The notes below the pieces were generated by a model. That model did no database searches and had not been told where the DNA came from. It saw only the letters and a list, made by a program, of their open reading frames with translations. This document shows positions 21,771-32,130 of a stretch of DNA of 64,000 nt, in pieces. Each line of letters opens with the position of its first letter. Within the stretch, counting starts at the first letter, position 1. The DNA lies in the NCBI RefSeq assembly GCF_964656455.1, contig NC_135721.1, positions 54,450,936 to 54,514,935 on the forward strand. Direction: 5' to 3'. This DNA is from Halichoerus grypus. Lineage: Eukaryota > Chordata > Mammalia > Carnivora > Phocidae. The position numbers were made by a program, and so were the translations under genes.

Positions 21771-22089
21771 TTGTAATTCCTTTACTCAGAAGGCACCCCC
21801 ATTAATATTTTAACAGATAATGCTCGATTTTTTCTTCGATATCTATAGATAATGTCTCATTTTGCCATGGTGAGTGTAGAGCTGTTGATACCTGGTTCAG
21901 AGTGGCAAGAGAGGCTTACCTTGCCTTCAACGTGCATACAGGGAGTTTGTTACCCACCTTTTTCAGAGGTACACAGCCATGCTTGTAATTTTCCTTAGCT
22001 TCCAGCAAAGGTGACTGATCGTATGAAAATCTGCAGAATAAGCACTAGGGCACCTGAAGCGTGTGATTTTTGTCTCTAGTAATAACGGG
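21771..22089. other. Unique noncoding sequence
   Basis: I see nothing recognisable here beyond short A/T-rich tracts. Confidence 0.5.
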
Positions 22090-22375
22090 AATAGTTACGG
22101 TTTCATTTCTAAGTGCTTACTATTTATCAGGTTCTTTACTAAGTGCTTTACAGAGGTTAGCACATTTGTTCCTCATAGAATCCCTCTGTAGTAGTTTTTG
22201 ATTCACTGAATCCTCACCATGTTCCTTGAGGTAGACATTGTTATTACTCCCATTTCACAGATGAGTAAACTGAGGCTTAGAAATATTAAATGACTAAGCA
22301 GGAAGGGATAGCTCCCGAATTTACACCCATGTTGGCTGACCCCAGAGACTTCTTTCCTAACTGAGTCACAACTCT
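22090..22375 (-). repeat. MIR SINE, nearly full length
   Basis: Antisense MIR is clear: 'taagtgcttactatttatca', 'taagtgctttacagaggtta', 'cccatttcacagatgagtaa', then 'actgaggcttagaaatatta'. It extends into the tRNA-related part. A short stretch around 22185-22215 may be a small duplication or insertion. Confidence 0.85.
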
Positions 22376-24934
22376 GCCCCCCGGGTATAGCTACTCGGGC
22401 CCTTAGGTCATTTGTATGCTGGCTTGTCCCTCCTGCCTATGACTGGCTGGTTAGTATAGGAGTATTTACTGTAATCTGTGCAGGGCACTGTTTTAATGCT
22501 AATGGATAATGAAGGCATACTCCTTTAATTCAAGGCTCAATCATCAAAGTAATATGTCTTTAGAGAGTGTATTATGGTTTACACAGCATTTTAATATGGA
22601 TCATCTCACTTAATGTCATGAAATGACTAGAGAATAATTACAAAGAATAATGCCAAAATATGCAAAGTTACCCTGGGCTTAGAGAAAAAGTGAAGACAGA
22701 GGAGGTGAGGTTAATGAGGGTGAGCTTCAAAGTGAAAATGGATTTTTAGAAATTTCCTGACAGTAACCCTGGTGCTCGATGGCATAAGAGAGGTCGAGGG
22801 AATTTCACCATTGGCAGGTCTGTATTGAGTTTGGTGGGATGTATTTTTAAATTTGAGGTGACTGATGGACTTGGCATTCACTGGTTCTGTTAAAATGGCA
22901 TCATATGCAAGCCTGGTTCAACAGGAGGGCTGAGTGGATGCTCTTAATAAAAACTCCATCAGAGTTGTGAGGTACCACCACCCCCAGAATCTATAAACTG
23001 GCCCTTATGTGAGGTCTTATTATTGCTGATGGTGAGCCTACGATGGATACAACAGTGCCGTCCTTGTCCTCAAGGTGTCTTCTGTTGGGGAGAAAGAGGT
23101 AAACTTGAGAGAAATGGGGGAAACTGAGGTACTTGTGCTCTCCTGGCTCTGGTGTGATAAAGAACCCTTTCTGGGGCCTTTCTGGGGCCTAAAGTAACAA
23201 AATCTCCTTGGAAAGACGCATGTTCTAGCAAACTTGGGGCCCTCAGGTCAGTTATTTAGGTAAGGTTTCCTTGGATGTATGTACACAGAATGTCAGACAA
23301 GGTTGAAAATCATTGCCAGAGAGCTTAATGCGTCCATAACTTTAAAAAGTACAATCCAAGTGTAATTGGCTGGCGTCAGAATGAAGGAATTTCATCCTAA
23401 AACCGAGAAGGCAAAATGCTAGCCTTGTCCTTTGTCTTTTTCTTTTTTTCCTCTAATTTGCTTTCTTTCCCTCGACACAATTAACCCTGAGTAACTGAGA
23501 GCTATCAGGTGGCTGTAAGAGTAACCAGACTTCCCTCCCTTCTCTTTTCAGTGAGCTTGTATTTTCTTCATAAATATATTGGAAGGTTACACCTCTTTTC
23601 TTTGAGATTTGAACCAAGATGAAAGGAGACCAGTGTGGCAGAAGGTGCATCTGGGGAGAAGGTGGAGGGTGCTGGCTGCAAAGGGCTGCCCTCTGGAGGG
23701 TGACTCATGATGCTCTTCACTTTCCCTGTCAGCAGTTTCCTCCCCTGGTGACAACGCAGCCAAGAAGCACAAAACCATGTGGAGGATTGAGCCAGGCGCC
23801 AGATCTGAGTATCTAGTTTGAATTGGACACAAACGAAGACATTCTCCAGGGAACACTTGATGATGATGATGATGATTTTGTCAATAACTTGCCAGTGTTG
23901 TGCAAATGAAATACGAGGATGTTGGCTCCGAAACCTCTGATGGATCTGTGTAGAAAGGGGTATTGTGCTGGGGCCAACTCCCCGGTGGGTGGCTCAGTGT
24001 GGCAAAAATGTGTCTTTCCCAATCACAGTTTTCCCCTGCAGTCCTCTGGGCCCCACAGTTAGTGAACCAGGAGGTGCTGCTCATTAGAAGGGCAACACTC
24101 ACACCAGAGGGAATTTATTTTGTCTTCCTTGTTACTGTGCAATGTCTATTTTGCCTTAGTGGCTGTCCTATGTCCCTTGCTAAACAGGCAAGTGAAGGCT
24201 CCACAAACCTCACTGTCCAAAGGGGGGTCGCCCCGGGAAGAAAGTGCTGCCCATGGCCCCGGCTTCACAACAGAGAAGGTGGGACACGTGGCAACCAGAT
24301 TTCAGAGATTCGGCGAGAAGCAGAAATGAGCTGATGCTCTCCATTTCCTCTGGAAGCCTGCTAGGCACAGTCCTAAGAGCTGAATGTAAGCACTGGTTCT
24401 GAAACAGTGACTTTCCAGATCTACCTCAACACCCGACTTGAGGACCAGTAAGGAGATGCTCCCTCTGTGGCGGCTGCTCCTCTCTGTCTTGCCTGTGAGA
24501 CCAACTGTGAGGACCAACTCCTGTCATCCACCACACTCTGTAAGATTCTTCTCCTCCTCTGAGATCATGCTGCATTTGTCTGAATCACTCAGATAACAAA
24601 CATTTTGTGTGGCAATATATTGTCTTTCCATCTCCCCAGCCCTTCAAAATTGAAGTTGCTTTCTGAGGCATGGCAAGATCTAGCAATGTGGTTACCAAAG
24701 TTCCATCACTGTGATTTTTGTTATATCCAACTACTGCCCAAAGTGTCAAATAGTTGATATTTTTATTTTGGCTTTCTTTACTATAGATTTGTTGTTGTTG
24801 TTTTGAATGTTCCTATTTTTAAATTGAGGAAAAACATAAAGTAAAATGAGCTGATCCTAAGTGTATCGCTTAATAAATTTTCAAATATGTATTCGCTCTA
24901 CAACCCCCAGCCAGACTAAGATATACAGCACTTA
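22376..24934. other. Unique noncoding sequence
   Basis: No gene or confident transposon is recognised. An 11-bp tandem duplication ('cctttctgggg' twice) lies near 23167-23190, and a (GAT)n run at 23859-23877. Overlapping frames around 23453-24517 on both strands have no recognisable family or consistent coding direction. Confidence 0.5.
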
Positions 24935-25113
24935 CATATATATAGAGAGAGGGAGAGAGAGAGAGGGGTTGGGGGGGGCAGAGGGAGAGGGAGAGACAGA
25001 ATCCCAAGCAGGCTCCACGCCCAGCATGGGGTTCGATCTCCCAACCCTGAGATCATGACCTGAGCCAAAATCAAGAGTCAGACACTTAACCGACTGAGCC
25101 ACCCAGGCGCCCC
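24935..25113 (-). mobile_element. can-SINE (SINEC) without the usual T-run
   Basis: (GA)n and the antisense body 'caagcaggctccacgcccag' lead to the head 'gactgagccacccaggcgcc'. In place of a T-run the left end is 'tacatatatatagagagag', so the poly-A tail in sense has been lost or replaced by TA repeats. The body is of a subtype slightly different from the copies at 15635 and 39516. No clear target-site duplication. Confidence 0.92.
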
Positions 25114-25284
25114 ACATTTTTTTTAAGAAGAAAACTTGGTATCTCCCCTAACAATATCTTAAAAAGTATGGTTTGATATGCTAGTTAAACTTTCACTAAC
25201 ATACATTAAAGTAAATAACTGTAAATTATAAATGCTTCTGTTTCATCTAAAACCATCTTGTATAGCACTAGGTGTTATTGTATC

Positions 25285-25735
25285 ATTCACTTACCCATCC
25301 ATTTGGTGTTTATTGAGTATCTGCTATGTGTAAGGCATTGTTCTCAGCACAGGGGAGTCAGGGATACAGCAGTGAATAAAACAGACCCAAGTCCCTGTTC
25401 TTGTTAAGTTCCAGTTGGGGAAAGTGATGGAGAACAAAATGAATAAGTAAAAATATATAGTATGGCAGATGGTGACAAGATTTTGGAGGAAAATAAGGCA
25501 GAAGATGGGAGTGCTGGGTTTGGCTAAGGGGAGTGATTTTGAAAATTTAAATAAGGTGAAAATTTAAACAAGGCCTAGGATTTGAGCAAAGACTTGAAGA
25601 TACAAGGGAAAAGCCATTATGGGAGATGAGGTTTCTAAGTAGAGGAACAGCAAGTGCATAACGCTGGAGGTAGAAAAATGCTGGGATGTCTGAGAGGCAG
25701 CAAAGAGGCCAGTGCCCCACTCGTGGGAGCACCAG
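25285..25735 (-). repeat. L2 LINE, about 450 bp
   Basis: Antisense L2 3' region: 'tttattgagtatctgctatg' near 25311, 'gatacagcagtgaataaaac' near 25363, 'gtatggcagatggtgacaag' near 25461, 'agaggaacagcaagtgcata' near 25641, and 'caaagaggccagtg' near 25701. The order follows the family without rearrangement. No coding potential remains. Confidence 0.85.
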
Positions 25736-25835
25736 AGTGGCTAAAGCAGGGCCACCGCTGTCTGGCACACACAGGTTCTTCATCTCTCAATAATGCAGCA
25801 TCTTAAATCCCTTTTGTAGTTCTGTAGTTCTGTAG

Positions 25836-25926
25836 TGTGTGTATGCTAGAGAAAATGTATGTAAAGCAACTAGTTTAGTACGCTCTACATATTAGGGGTT
25901 TGGTAAATCATAGCTGTTATTGTACA
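25836..25926 (+). repeat. MIR 3' fragment
   Basis: 'aaaatgtatgtaaagcaact' and the following 'gtttggtaaatcatagctgt' match the sense MIR 3' end. Confidence 0.55.
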
Positions 25927-26164
25927 TAGTAAGCACTTTATAAACATACAATGATTGATATGGTAGCTACAGTGCTTTGATCTTCAAAATTATCCTGACT
26001 TTTGTTTATTCAAATTATAGTAGTTAATGAATAATATGTGTAGCATTGTGCTTCACACATTTCAAGTGAACTATGACTTGGTCTTTGGCTTTCAGGAAAC
26101 GCTAATCTAGTTGGGAATAAGAAGAAAAAAAAAGAGGATAGATATTAATACTGTTCACAAATTA

Positions 26165-26525
26165 TCCAGTTTCCCTTTTAGGTAAATGGAAGGGGCTTCA
26201 TTTCCCCGGCTCTTTGAAGTTAGGTGTTCATGTGACTTGCTTTGCCCATAATTGTGCATGCTAGTGATGTATTTTAGGTCCTGGGAAAAGCGTAAATCAC
26301 CATTGCATAATTTGCCCCAAAGTTGAGATGGGGTCTCTACCAGCTTGGGTCTTTGGGCGATTATAAGAAGCGAAGCTTCCTTACCAACCTACATTGGAAA
26401 TGCAGCATGAGCAAGAAATAAAGTTGTATCAAACCACTGAGATTGGCAGTCATTTGTTATTCCAATTAAAGGTGCCCTATCCCGACTGAAACCGTATGGA
26501 AAAATAATCAGAACACAATCTAGGG
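26165..26525 (+). repeat. Ancient retroelement 3' part, family uncertain
   Basis: 'gttcatgtgacttgctttgc' near 26227, 'gcatgagcaagaaataaagt' near 26405 and 'ccactgagattggcag' near 26436 form the end signature of a common old mammalian retroelement (polyadenylation region followed by 'ccactgagatttgggggttgtttgtta' in family copies). I cannot settle whether it is an LTR or a LINE 3' UTR. Confidence 0.5.
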
Positions 26526-27073
26526 TTGATACCATATCAGTATAATAGTAACATCGGGCTAACATCTGAGGATAAGAGAGATGTAAAGAGATACATATGT
26601 CATCACTGTGTTCAGAAAAAGTTGAAAAATGCCAAATATATTGTGGTTTGATGAAAAAATGTTTTTCAACCAACATGTACATTTACTGAACTGACATTTA
26701 TATTTGATGTGTGATCAACTAAAAGTCTGTGGAAATTTTTCAGAAAATTACAAGTTGATCTGAAAACATTTCTAATATTCTAGAATACATCTTTTCTATT
26801 TTGTGAACTTCACTAGCATGTTCTTTCATTGATTTTGTAAATTAGTACTTATTTTTCAATTGAAGTCCAAAAAGGATTAGAGTGGTTTAAGACTGAAAAC
26901 ACTGATAAAGGAAGACTAAAAACTGACTAGAATAGAATATAATCATGCTGTGTATTACTAACAGAAAAAAGTTTTGAGATAGGTCTGTCTAAAATGGAAA
27001 GTACGCTTTCAACGTTTTGTACTAGCCAAATTCAGGATCCAAGTGTTGTACTGTCTCAAAATAAATAGGAATT
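26526..27073. other. Unique AT-rich noncoding sequence
   Basis: I see no gene or repeat I can assign here. Confidence 0.5.
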
Positions 27074-27257
27074 AAAAAAAAAAAGATTTATTTATTTTAG
27101 AGAGGAGGGGGGCAGAGGGGCAGGGAGAGAGAATCCCAAGTGGACTCCAGGTTGAGCACGGAGCCCAACGTGGGGCTTGATCCCAGGACCCTGAGATCAC
27201 CACCTAAACTGAAACCAAGAGTCAGAAGCTTACCCGACTACACCACTCGGGCACTCC
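27074..27257 (-). mobile_element. can-SINE (SINEC), diverged
   Basis: Antisense copy: 'aaaaaagatttatttatttt', a G-rich (GA) region, 'ggagcccaacgtggggcttg', and the head ending 'ccactcgggcactcc'. Imperfect flanking repeats ('aataggaattaa' near 27064 and 'aacaggaatttaa' near 27262) are probable target-site copies. More substitutions than the 39516 copy, so older. Confidence 0.92.
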
Positions 27258-27720
27258 AAGAAACAGGAATTTAAGAAACAATCCGAGGACCACTGGTTCA
27301 TGGCTCAATGAGAATTCATTTGCCCCTCAATTACTAAGCCCTTCGTTACCAGTAATATGATTCACTCTATCACTCATTTTAAATGCCTTTCTTTTTTTGA
27401 CTCATTCTGTCATCACAGGCTATGGAGGAGGGATGCGATGTTAACATTAACTAGGGGACTAATGATGTCCCTGTAGAGAATTTTCATCTTGTGGCATTCA
27501 TTCCAAACAGGGACATGAGGACACTGTTTTCTCATGGTGCCTCTATTCTTTCAGACCTGAACAAAACTGCTCAAATCTGTGCTTCGCTAAATCCAGTCAA
27601 TAGCTCTAAAAGAGGGGGAGGGTGGGAATCCCACTTTACAAAGACAAAATAATGCTAAGGAATTTATTTTCAACTTTCCAAAAAATGCATAATTCCCTTC
27701 AGAAGCCAAACTTGATTTTT
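27258..27720. other. Unique noncoding sequence
   Basis: No gene or transposon is recognised between the two SINEs. Confidence 0.5.
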
Positions 27721-27922
27721 TAAAAGATATTTATTTATTTATTTGAGAGAGAGAGAGAGAGAGTGCACGAGAGCACGGGTGAGCACAAGCGGCGGGGGAG
27801 GGGCATGGATGCCGAGGGAGAAGCAGACTCCCCACTTAGCAGGGCTGGATCCCAGAACCCCAGGATCATTACCTGAATTGAAGGCAGCCGATTAACCTAC
27901 TGGGACACCCAGGCGCCCCTCT
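27721..27922 (-). mobile_element. can-SINE (SINEC)
   Basis: Antisense copy with 'atatttatttatttatttga', a (GA)n run, and the head end 'acacccaggcgcccc'. The target-site duplication 'aaacttgattttt' is exact at 27708-27720 and 27923-27935. Confidence 0.96.
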
Positions 27923-27963
27923 AAACTTGATTTTTAAAAATGTAAAGTTTTTAGAGAATGTTA

Positions 27964-28153
27964 CTTTATTTTTTTAAAGATTTTATTTATTTGAGAGAGA
28001 GAGAGCATGAGCAGGGGGAGGGGCAAAGGGAGAGGGAGAAGCAGACTCCCCACTGAGCAGGGAGCCTGACCATAGGACTTAATCCCAGGATCCTGGGATC
28101 ATGACCTGAGCCGAAGGCAGACGTTCAACCAAATGAGCCATCCAGGTGGCCCT
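27964..28153 (-). mobile_element. can-SINE (SINEC)
   Basis: Antisense copy with 'ttaaagattttatttatttg', (GA)n, 'gaagcagactccccactgag', and the head end 'agccatccaggtggccct'. The target-site duplication 'agaatgtta' lies at 27955-27963 and 28154-28162. It stands 41 bp from the previous SINE in the same orientation, but its different target site shows an independent insertion. Confidence 0.95.
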
Positions 28154-29599
28154 AGAATGTTATTTAAAATTCAGAATGCCCAAAGTAATGTAAACATGGT
28201 ACCAAATTTATCTTGGAGCACAATTTATTTCCCTATTAACCTTCAATAATATTTCTATGTTTGGTTGGATTTAGCCAACCAAGTGTTAATGTCTTTTCTT
28301 TCTCAGATAAGCTTTTTTTTTTCCATTGAATTGCCAGCAGGTGAGAATTTGCCAGTACAAACATTAATTTTTTTTCACTCCCATTCACTGACAGCCTTTT
28401 TACATTTTTTTTATCTTTCCTCTTTTTTACACTGTTTCCATCCACCATCCTTTTATCTGCTTTGAAGCTCCATACCAAAACCTTTTTGATTCCGTGGATG
28501 AAATCTGCCTTTGATTCTAGGACACTAGCGGAGAAGACACCAATGATGAGGTTCCCCAAATTGAAAAAGTCAAGGAAAAGAGGGTGGGGTAAACTGGGCA
28601 GAGTAAATGGGCTCTGCGGAACGTGGATTTTCATCTCCACCTTGGCTCTACCGGGAGACAGCCCTGCTCAGGGAGCATTCCTGCTGCCCATTTTCCCAAA
28701 GGGCCTCTTTTCCCACTGTTGAGACCACAGTTGCCCCGCTTTTCCCTGCAAAGGGAGGCTGCTACTGCTGCCCGTGTTGTTCCCAGACTCCTTTGCTTCT
28801 CTCTACCCACTGGCTCCTTTAATCCCTGAGGATTCAGATCTTTCCTCCACACCTCTTGCTTCTCAGGTCCCATACTGACCACAGCCTTGCTTAGCCCTGG
28901 GCTCAGCGTCCAGAAGTGAAGCCCTTGCCCTTCTGTGTCAACCTTCCTAAGCCTCTTCCGGTATTGGGAACACGCTAGTAAGGGCCTCAGGGACCGATGA
29001 GAGAAGCCAGCTGATTCACACTGAAGTACAAATGGCCTTCGGTGACGCCTTAGGAGGCCTGGGGCTGCTGGTGCTGGAGGCAGCACACAGAGAAGGCAGT
29101 GAGCAACCTCAAGTGCCGAGGCTGCACTGGCGGGCTTCAGATCCGCCTGGCTCTGCTCTGGCGCACCCCGACCATCACCTTCTGCCCTCTTTCCTTCTCT
29201 TTGGACTGTTAGGGAGTCTTCTAGTGGAGTTCCTTTGTTCAGAGGAATTATTTCCAAGTGGCTAAAGAGGAACCAAAAAAGGAACAAACCAAACAAACAA
29301 GTTTCTGAATCTCCTGAAAATTTCCCCCAAGCTTATGAAATGACTAACGGAAACGTGAAAAAAATCTATTTGTTCAGAAAATCAGGAATGTATCTATCAT
29401 CTTACATTTTAACATTTAAATTGTTTCGTACGCATTTCATGTTTGTTTTGTTTTGTTTTTTTAAATTTTGTAGCAAAATTGTAGCTAAACCAGGGGCTGG
29501 CTCTAAGCTATGAAACAATGGCCGGCCAAGTACAGTGCTCTTCTGGTGGCCCATTTAGCCATGTGTAGGGCCCAGGTTAACTGAAGTCGGGGAAAATGG
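28154..29599. other. Unique sequence, GC-richer in the middle
   Basis: No transposon is recognised. 28600-29200 is relatively GC-rich but not CpG-dense enough for a clear CpG island. It holds the longest open frame of the window (28631-29296, minus, 221 codons), which I do not recognise: it is rich in Arg, Pro, Ala and Gly, as expected of chance translation of GC-rich DNA. T/A-rich tracts near 28310 and 28370 produce Phe/Ser-rich frames on the opposite strand. Confidence 0.5.
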
Positions 29600-29960
29600 A
29601 AATGTTGACATTTCTTTAAACAATAAAAATTACAAGTGATTGCCAAAGTGCCATGAGCTGACATTTACGGAGATTGTTCGCCGATTATATATATGAAATA
29701 TCGTAAGTAATTAGCTCGTGGCAATTACCTGCCCCTCATTATTTTGCTTTTAGAATATTTTTAAAGCTTAGGTTACTAAAATTTCAAATAATCCTGGGCT
29801 GTGCTGTCATGGGTTTTTATCCAAATGAATCGAGGTCTCTTGTAAATAGTCCTATGATCTGATTTCCATTGGGACAGGAGTTGTAAAAGGCCAGGGATTT
29901 TCGATGGATTTACACATATACTGTTTCAGTTAAGTTACCAAAGTTGACTTTACAGCCCTT
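29600..29960. promoter_or_regulatory. Candidate conserved noncoding element / enhancer
   Basis: AT-rich, repeat-free, with CpGs retained inside AT-rich context ('gttcgccgattat', 'aaatatcgtaagtaattagc', 'gaatcgagg', 'tttcgatgg'). The motif 'gtaattagctcgtggcaatt' (29706 on) gives two homeodomain-type ATTA cores in near-palindromic arrangement. No frame looks coding. The enhancer role is inferred. Confidence 0.42.
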
Positions 29961-30345
29961 TTCCTTGGAGTCTTAAACACACTTGCCACCCAGTCTCTTT
30001 CTACCACATTCGACGGAATGGGTGATGAGATTAAAAGGGCTCGAGGTGGGGGTGGGAAGAGTCTGCCTTCATGAAATTTCCAACTGGAATTCTTTCTGCA
30101 GTCGGTGGTCTCAGTTAACTAGCTTGGTGGCATTTATTGCTGGAAAGCTGACTCTTAAAGATACTTCCACATGGAGGCAGGGGTTGGAGCATTTTTCTTT
30201 TGGAAAGCCTCATTCTGCTGATACCATTAGGCAAGGAAGAAGTGCTTGGGAAGAAAGCTGGCAATTGGAATTTGGACGTCCATGAAATCACTGAGGCAGG
30301 GCAGGCAACATCCTCCAACTTGACTTGCCCCCACTTCCCGAACAC
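29961..30345. other. Unique noncoding sequence
   Basis: I see no repeat or gene here. The 100-codon frame at 29983-30285 (plus) is opposed by a 76-codon minus-strand frame (30115-30345), and neither is recognisable. Confidence 0.45.
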
Positions 30346-30610
30346 AAGAGGAGATGGACTGGCTTTTTTAAGATTTGCTCAGCTCAGCCTGGAATCATTA
30401 CAAACAAATATTAATGGCACTCCATTACTGGCTACATTTTCAATGAAGTTTAAATAGTCTGAGTTATGATGATTAGCGAGAAATGTACGGATAATAAAGG
30501 TAAATGAGATTCATATTTAATCCCCAACTCTAAACGACTGGTTTGATTGTCTCATTCACTTGGCAAACAATTTCATTTCTAAATGTTATTTAAGGCACAG
30601 ATATAATTTC
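30346..30610. promoter_or_regulatory. Candidate conserved noncoding element
   Basis: The AT-rich block contains several ATTA/TAAT cores ('caaatattaatggcactcca', 'gatgattagcgagaaa') and 'catatttaatcccc', with no repeat and no coding frame. Regulatory nature is inferred from composition and position in the repeat-free zone. Confidence 0.33.
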
Positions 30611-31639
30611 TTTAACACAGCAGAAAGGAGGAGATTAAAATATGAGATAGAAGCAGCACTTACCTTAGACTGATTAATAGACTCAGGCTGGTCCCCTGCT
30701 GCCATACTTAAAAGCATCAAGATACGCTTTGCTATCCTGGCCTATATATATTGATACTCACTGGGTGCCAGGAAAACCACTCTGATTAGTCATACCAAGC
30801 CACCACTTAAGTGGTGGGCATGCCATGGACCTACACCCTCCTTAATCAAATCATAAATTTGGGAACTCTCAGAAGGAGCACCCCTTTCCCTAAGGAGGTA
30901 TGGGGGAGTTCGGTTCACTGGAAGTTCTTTCATCCTTAACTTGACATTTTCTCCCTAACCTATTGGCTGTCTGGCTCAAATCATAGAGCAATTGGAATAA
31001 AAAGTCTGGAATTTCATGCATATGGTCTAATGGAGGCCAATGACTCAGACTAAATCAACTACCTTTGCATCGATAGCAGAAAGGGAGAAGAAGGCTGGGG
31101 GCTTCTACATTTATCTTAAGCTTTACTTTGTTGAAGTCACAGACTACTGGGACAATTACTTATTGCTTAGAGTCAGAAAGTTTGACAATGGTTTTCTAGA
31201 AAATGGTATGAGCGCTACAAGGTCTAATTCCTATCTTAAGGGAACTTCTAAATAATCTCATTTGTATTTACTGAGGCATACCCTTCAAAGGACTATAGGA
31301 AGAAAATGCCTTTTGAAAAATTTCCTTGGAGCTTGCCTTTCCATTTAGCTTCTAATCTTTAAAGTAGAACAAGTAAGTGAGCTAGCTTTTTCAATCTCCT
31401 CACCCCCTCTCCTGTTTCTTTCCACGAAATTTTCCCATCGAGTGTCTTTCTCTCCCATTTGGCACCTCTGAGAACAAAACATCAACTCTGAGTAACTGTG
31501 ACGTGCAGATAGAGCTTTGAACTTGCTCTGAGTATGGGAAACTGGGAGAACTATAAAGTATTCCTCAACTCCATGGTCAAAAATGACAACATTCTTTAAA
31601 ACTCTGCATGAAATTCAATCTAAATCTTCCTTTCTCCGA
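30611..31639. other. Unique noncoding sequence
   Basis: I see no gene or transposon here. One 71-codon frame (31040-31255) has no recognisable features. Confidence 0.45.
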
Positions 31640-32130
31640 TTACAGGATCCTTGGTGTAAAATATTACATTTTTTAGCAACAGTGCAAAGTTAATCTATCA
31701 TAGTGCACCTCCAGGTGAGATTTATTACAGATTGCTTTCTAAAAATGGTGTGCTCTCCCTGCATATGTGGGCCATATTCATCTTATTATTATCCAGTTGA
31801 AAAATTCCCAGTGTACGCAATGCCTGAGAAGTAAGAGTGGGCAAGCCTACAGAATATGACACTTATGCTAATCTGCGCCCTGCTGTGGAAAAACATACAC
31901 AAGGATTCCATTACCACATTCATTAGGCTGCAGCACACTCCATCCTGAATAGGGATTATGAACCACAATAGAATGAAAGCAGTGGATTGAGCCCACTTAG
32001 CCAAATTGCTCTGACATTGGCCAAATATGTTGGCACCGGGAAGATCATCAGCTCAGACTCTGCAGAGGATGTTACTTGTTGAAAGTTTGTCCTTCCCTGT
32101 GACTGTCACATCACTCAGTTCATGGCATAT
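31640..32130. promoter_or_regulatory. Candidate conserved noncoding element with E-box pair
   Basis: The block is repeat-free. 'gcacctccaggtgag' (31707 on) holds CACCT and AGGTG half-sites in inverted arrangement around a CC centre, a pattern bound in other loci by ZEB/SNAI-type factors. 'tatgctaatctgcg' near 31865 resembles an octamer-like core. No coding frame. Functional assignment is inference. Confidence 0.36.

Noticed and set aside
28600..29200. Possible CpG island and promoter
   Set aside because: GC is raised but CpG is sparse, and no transcription-start features are visible.
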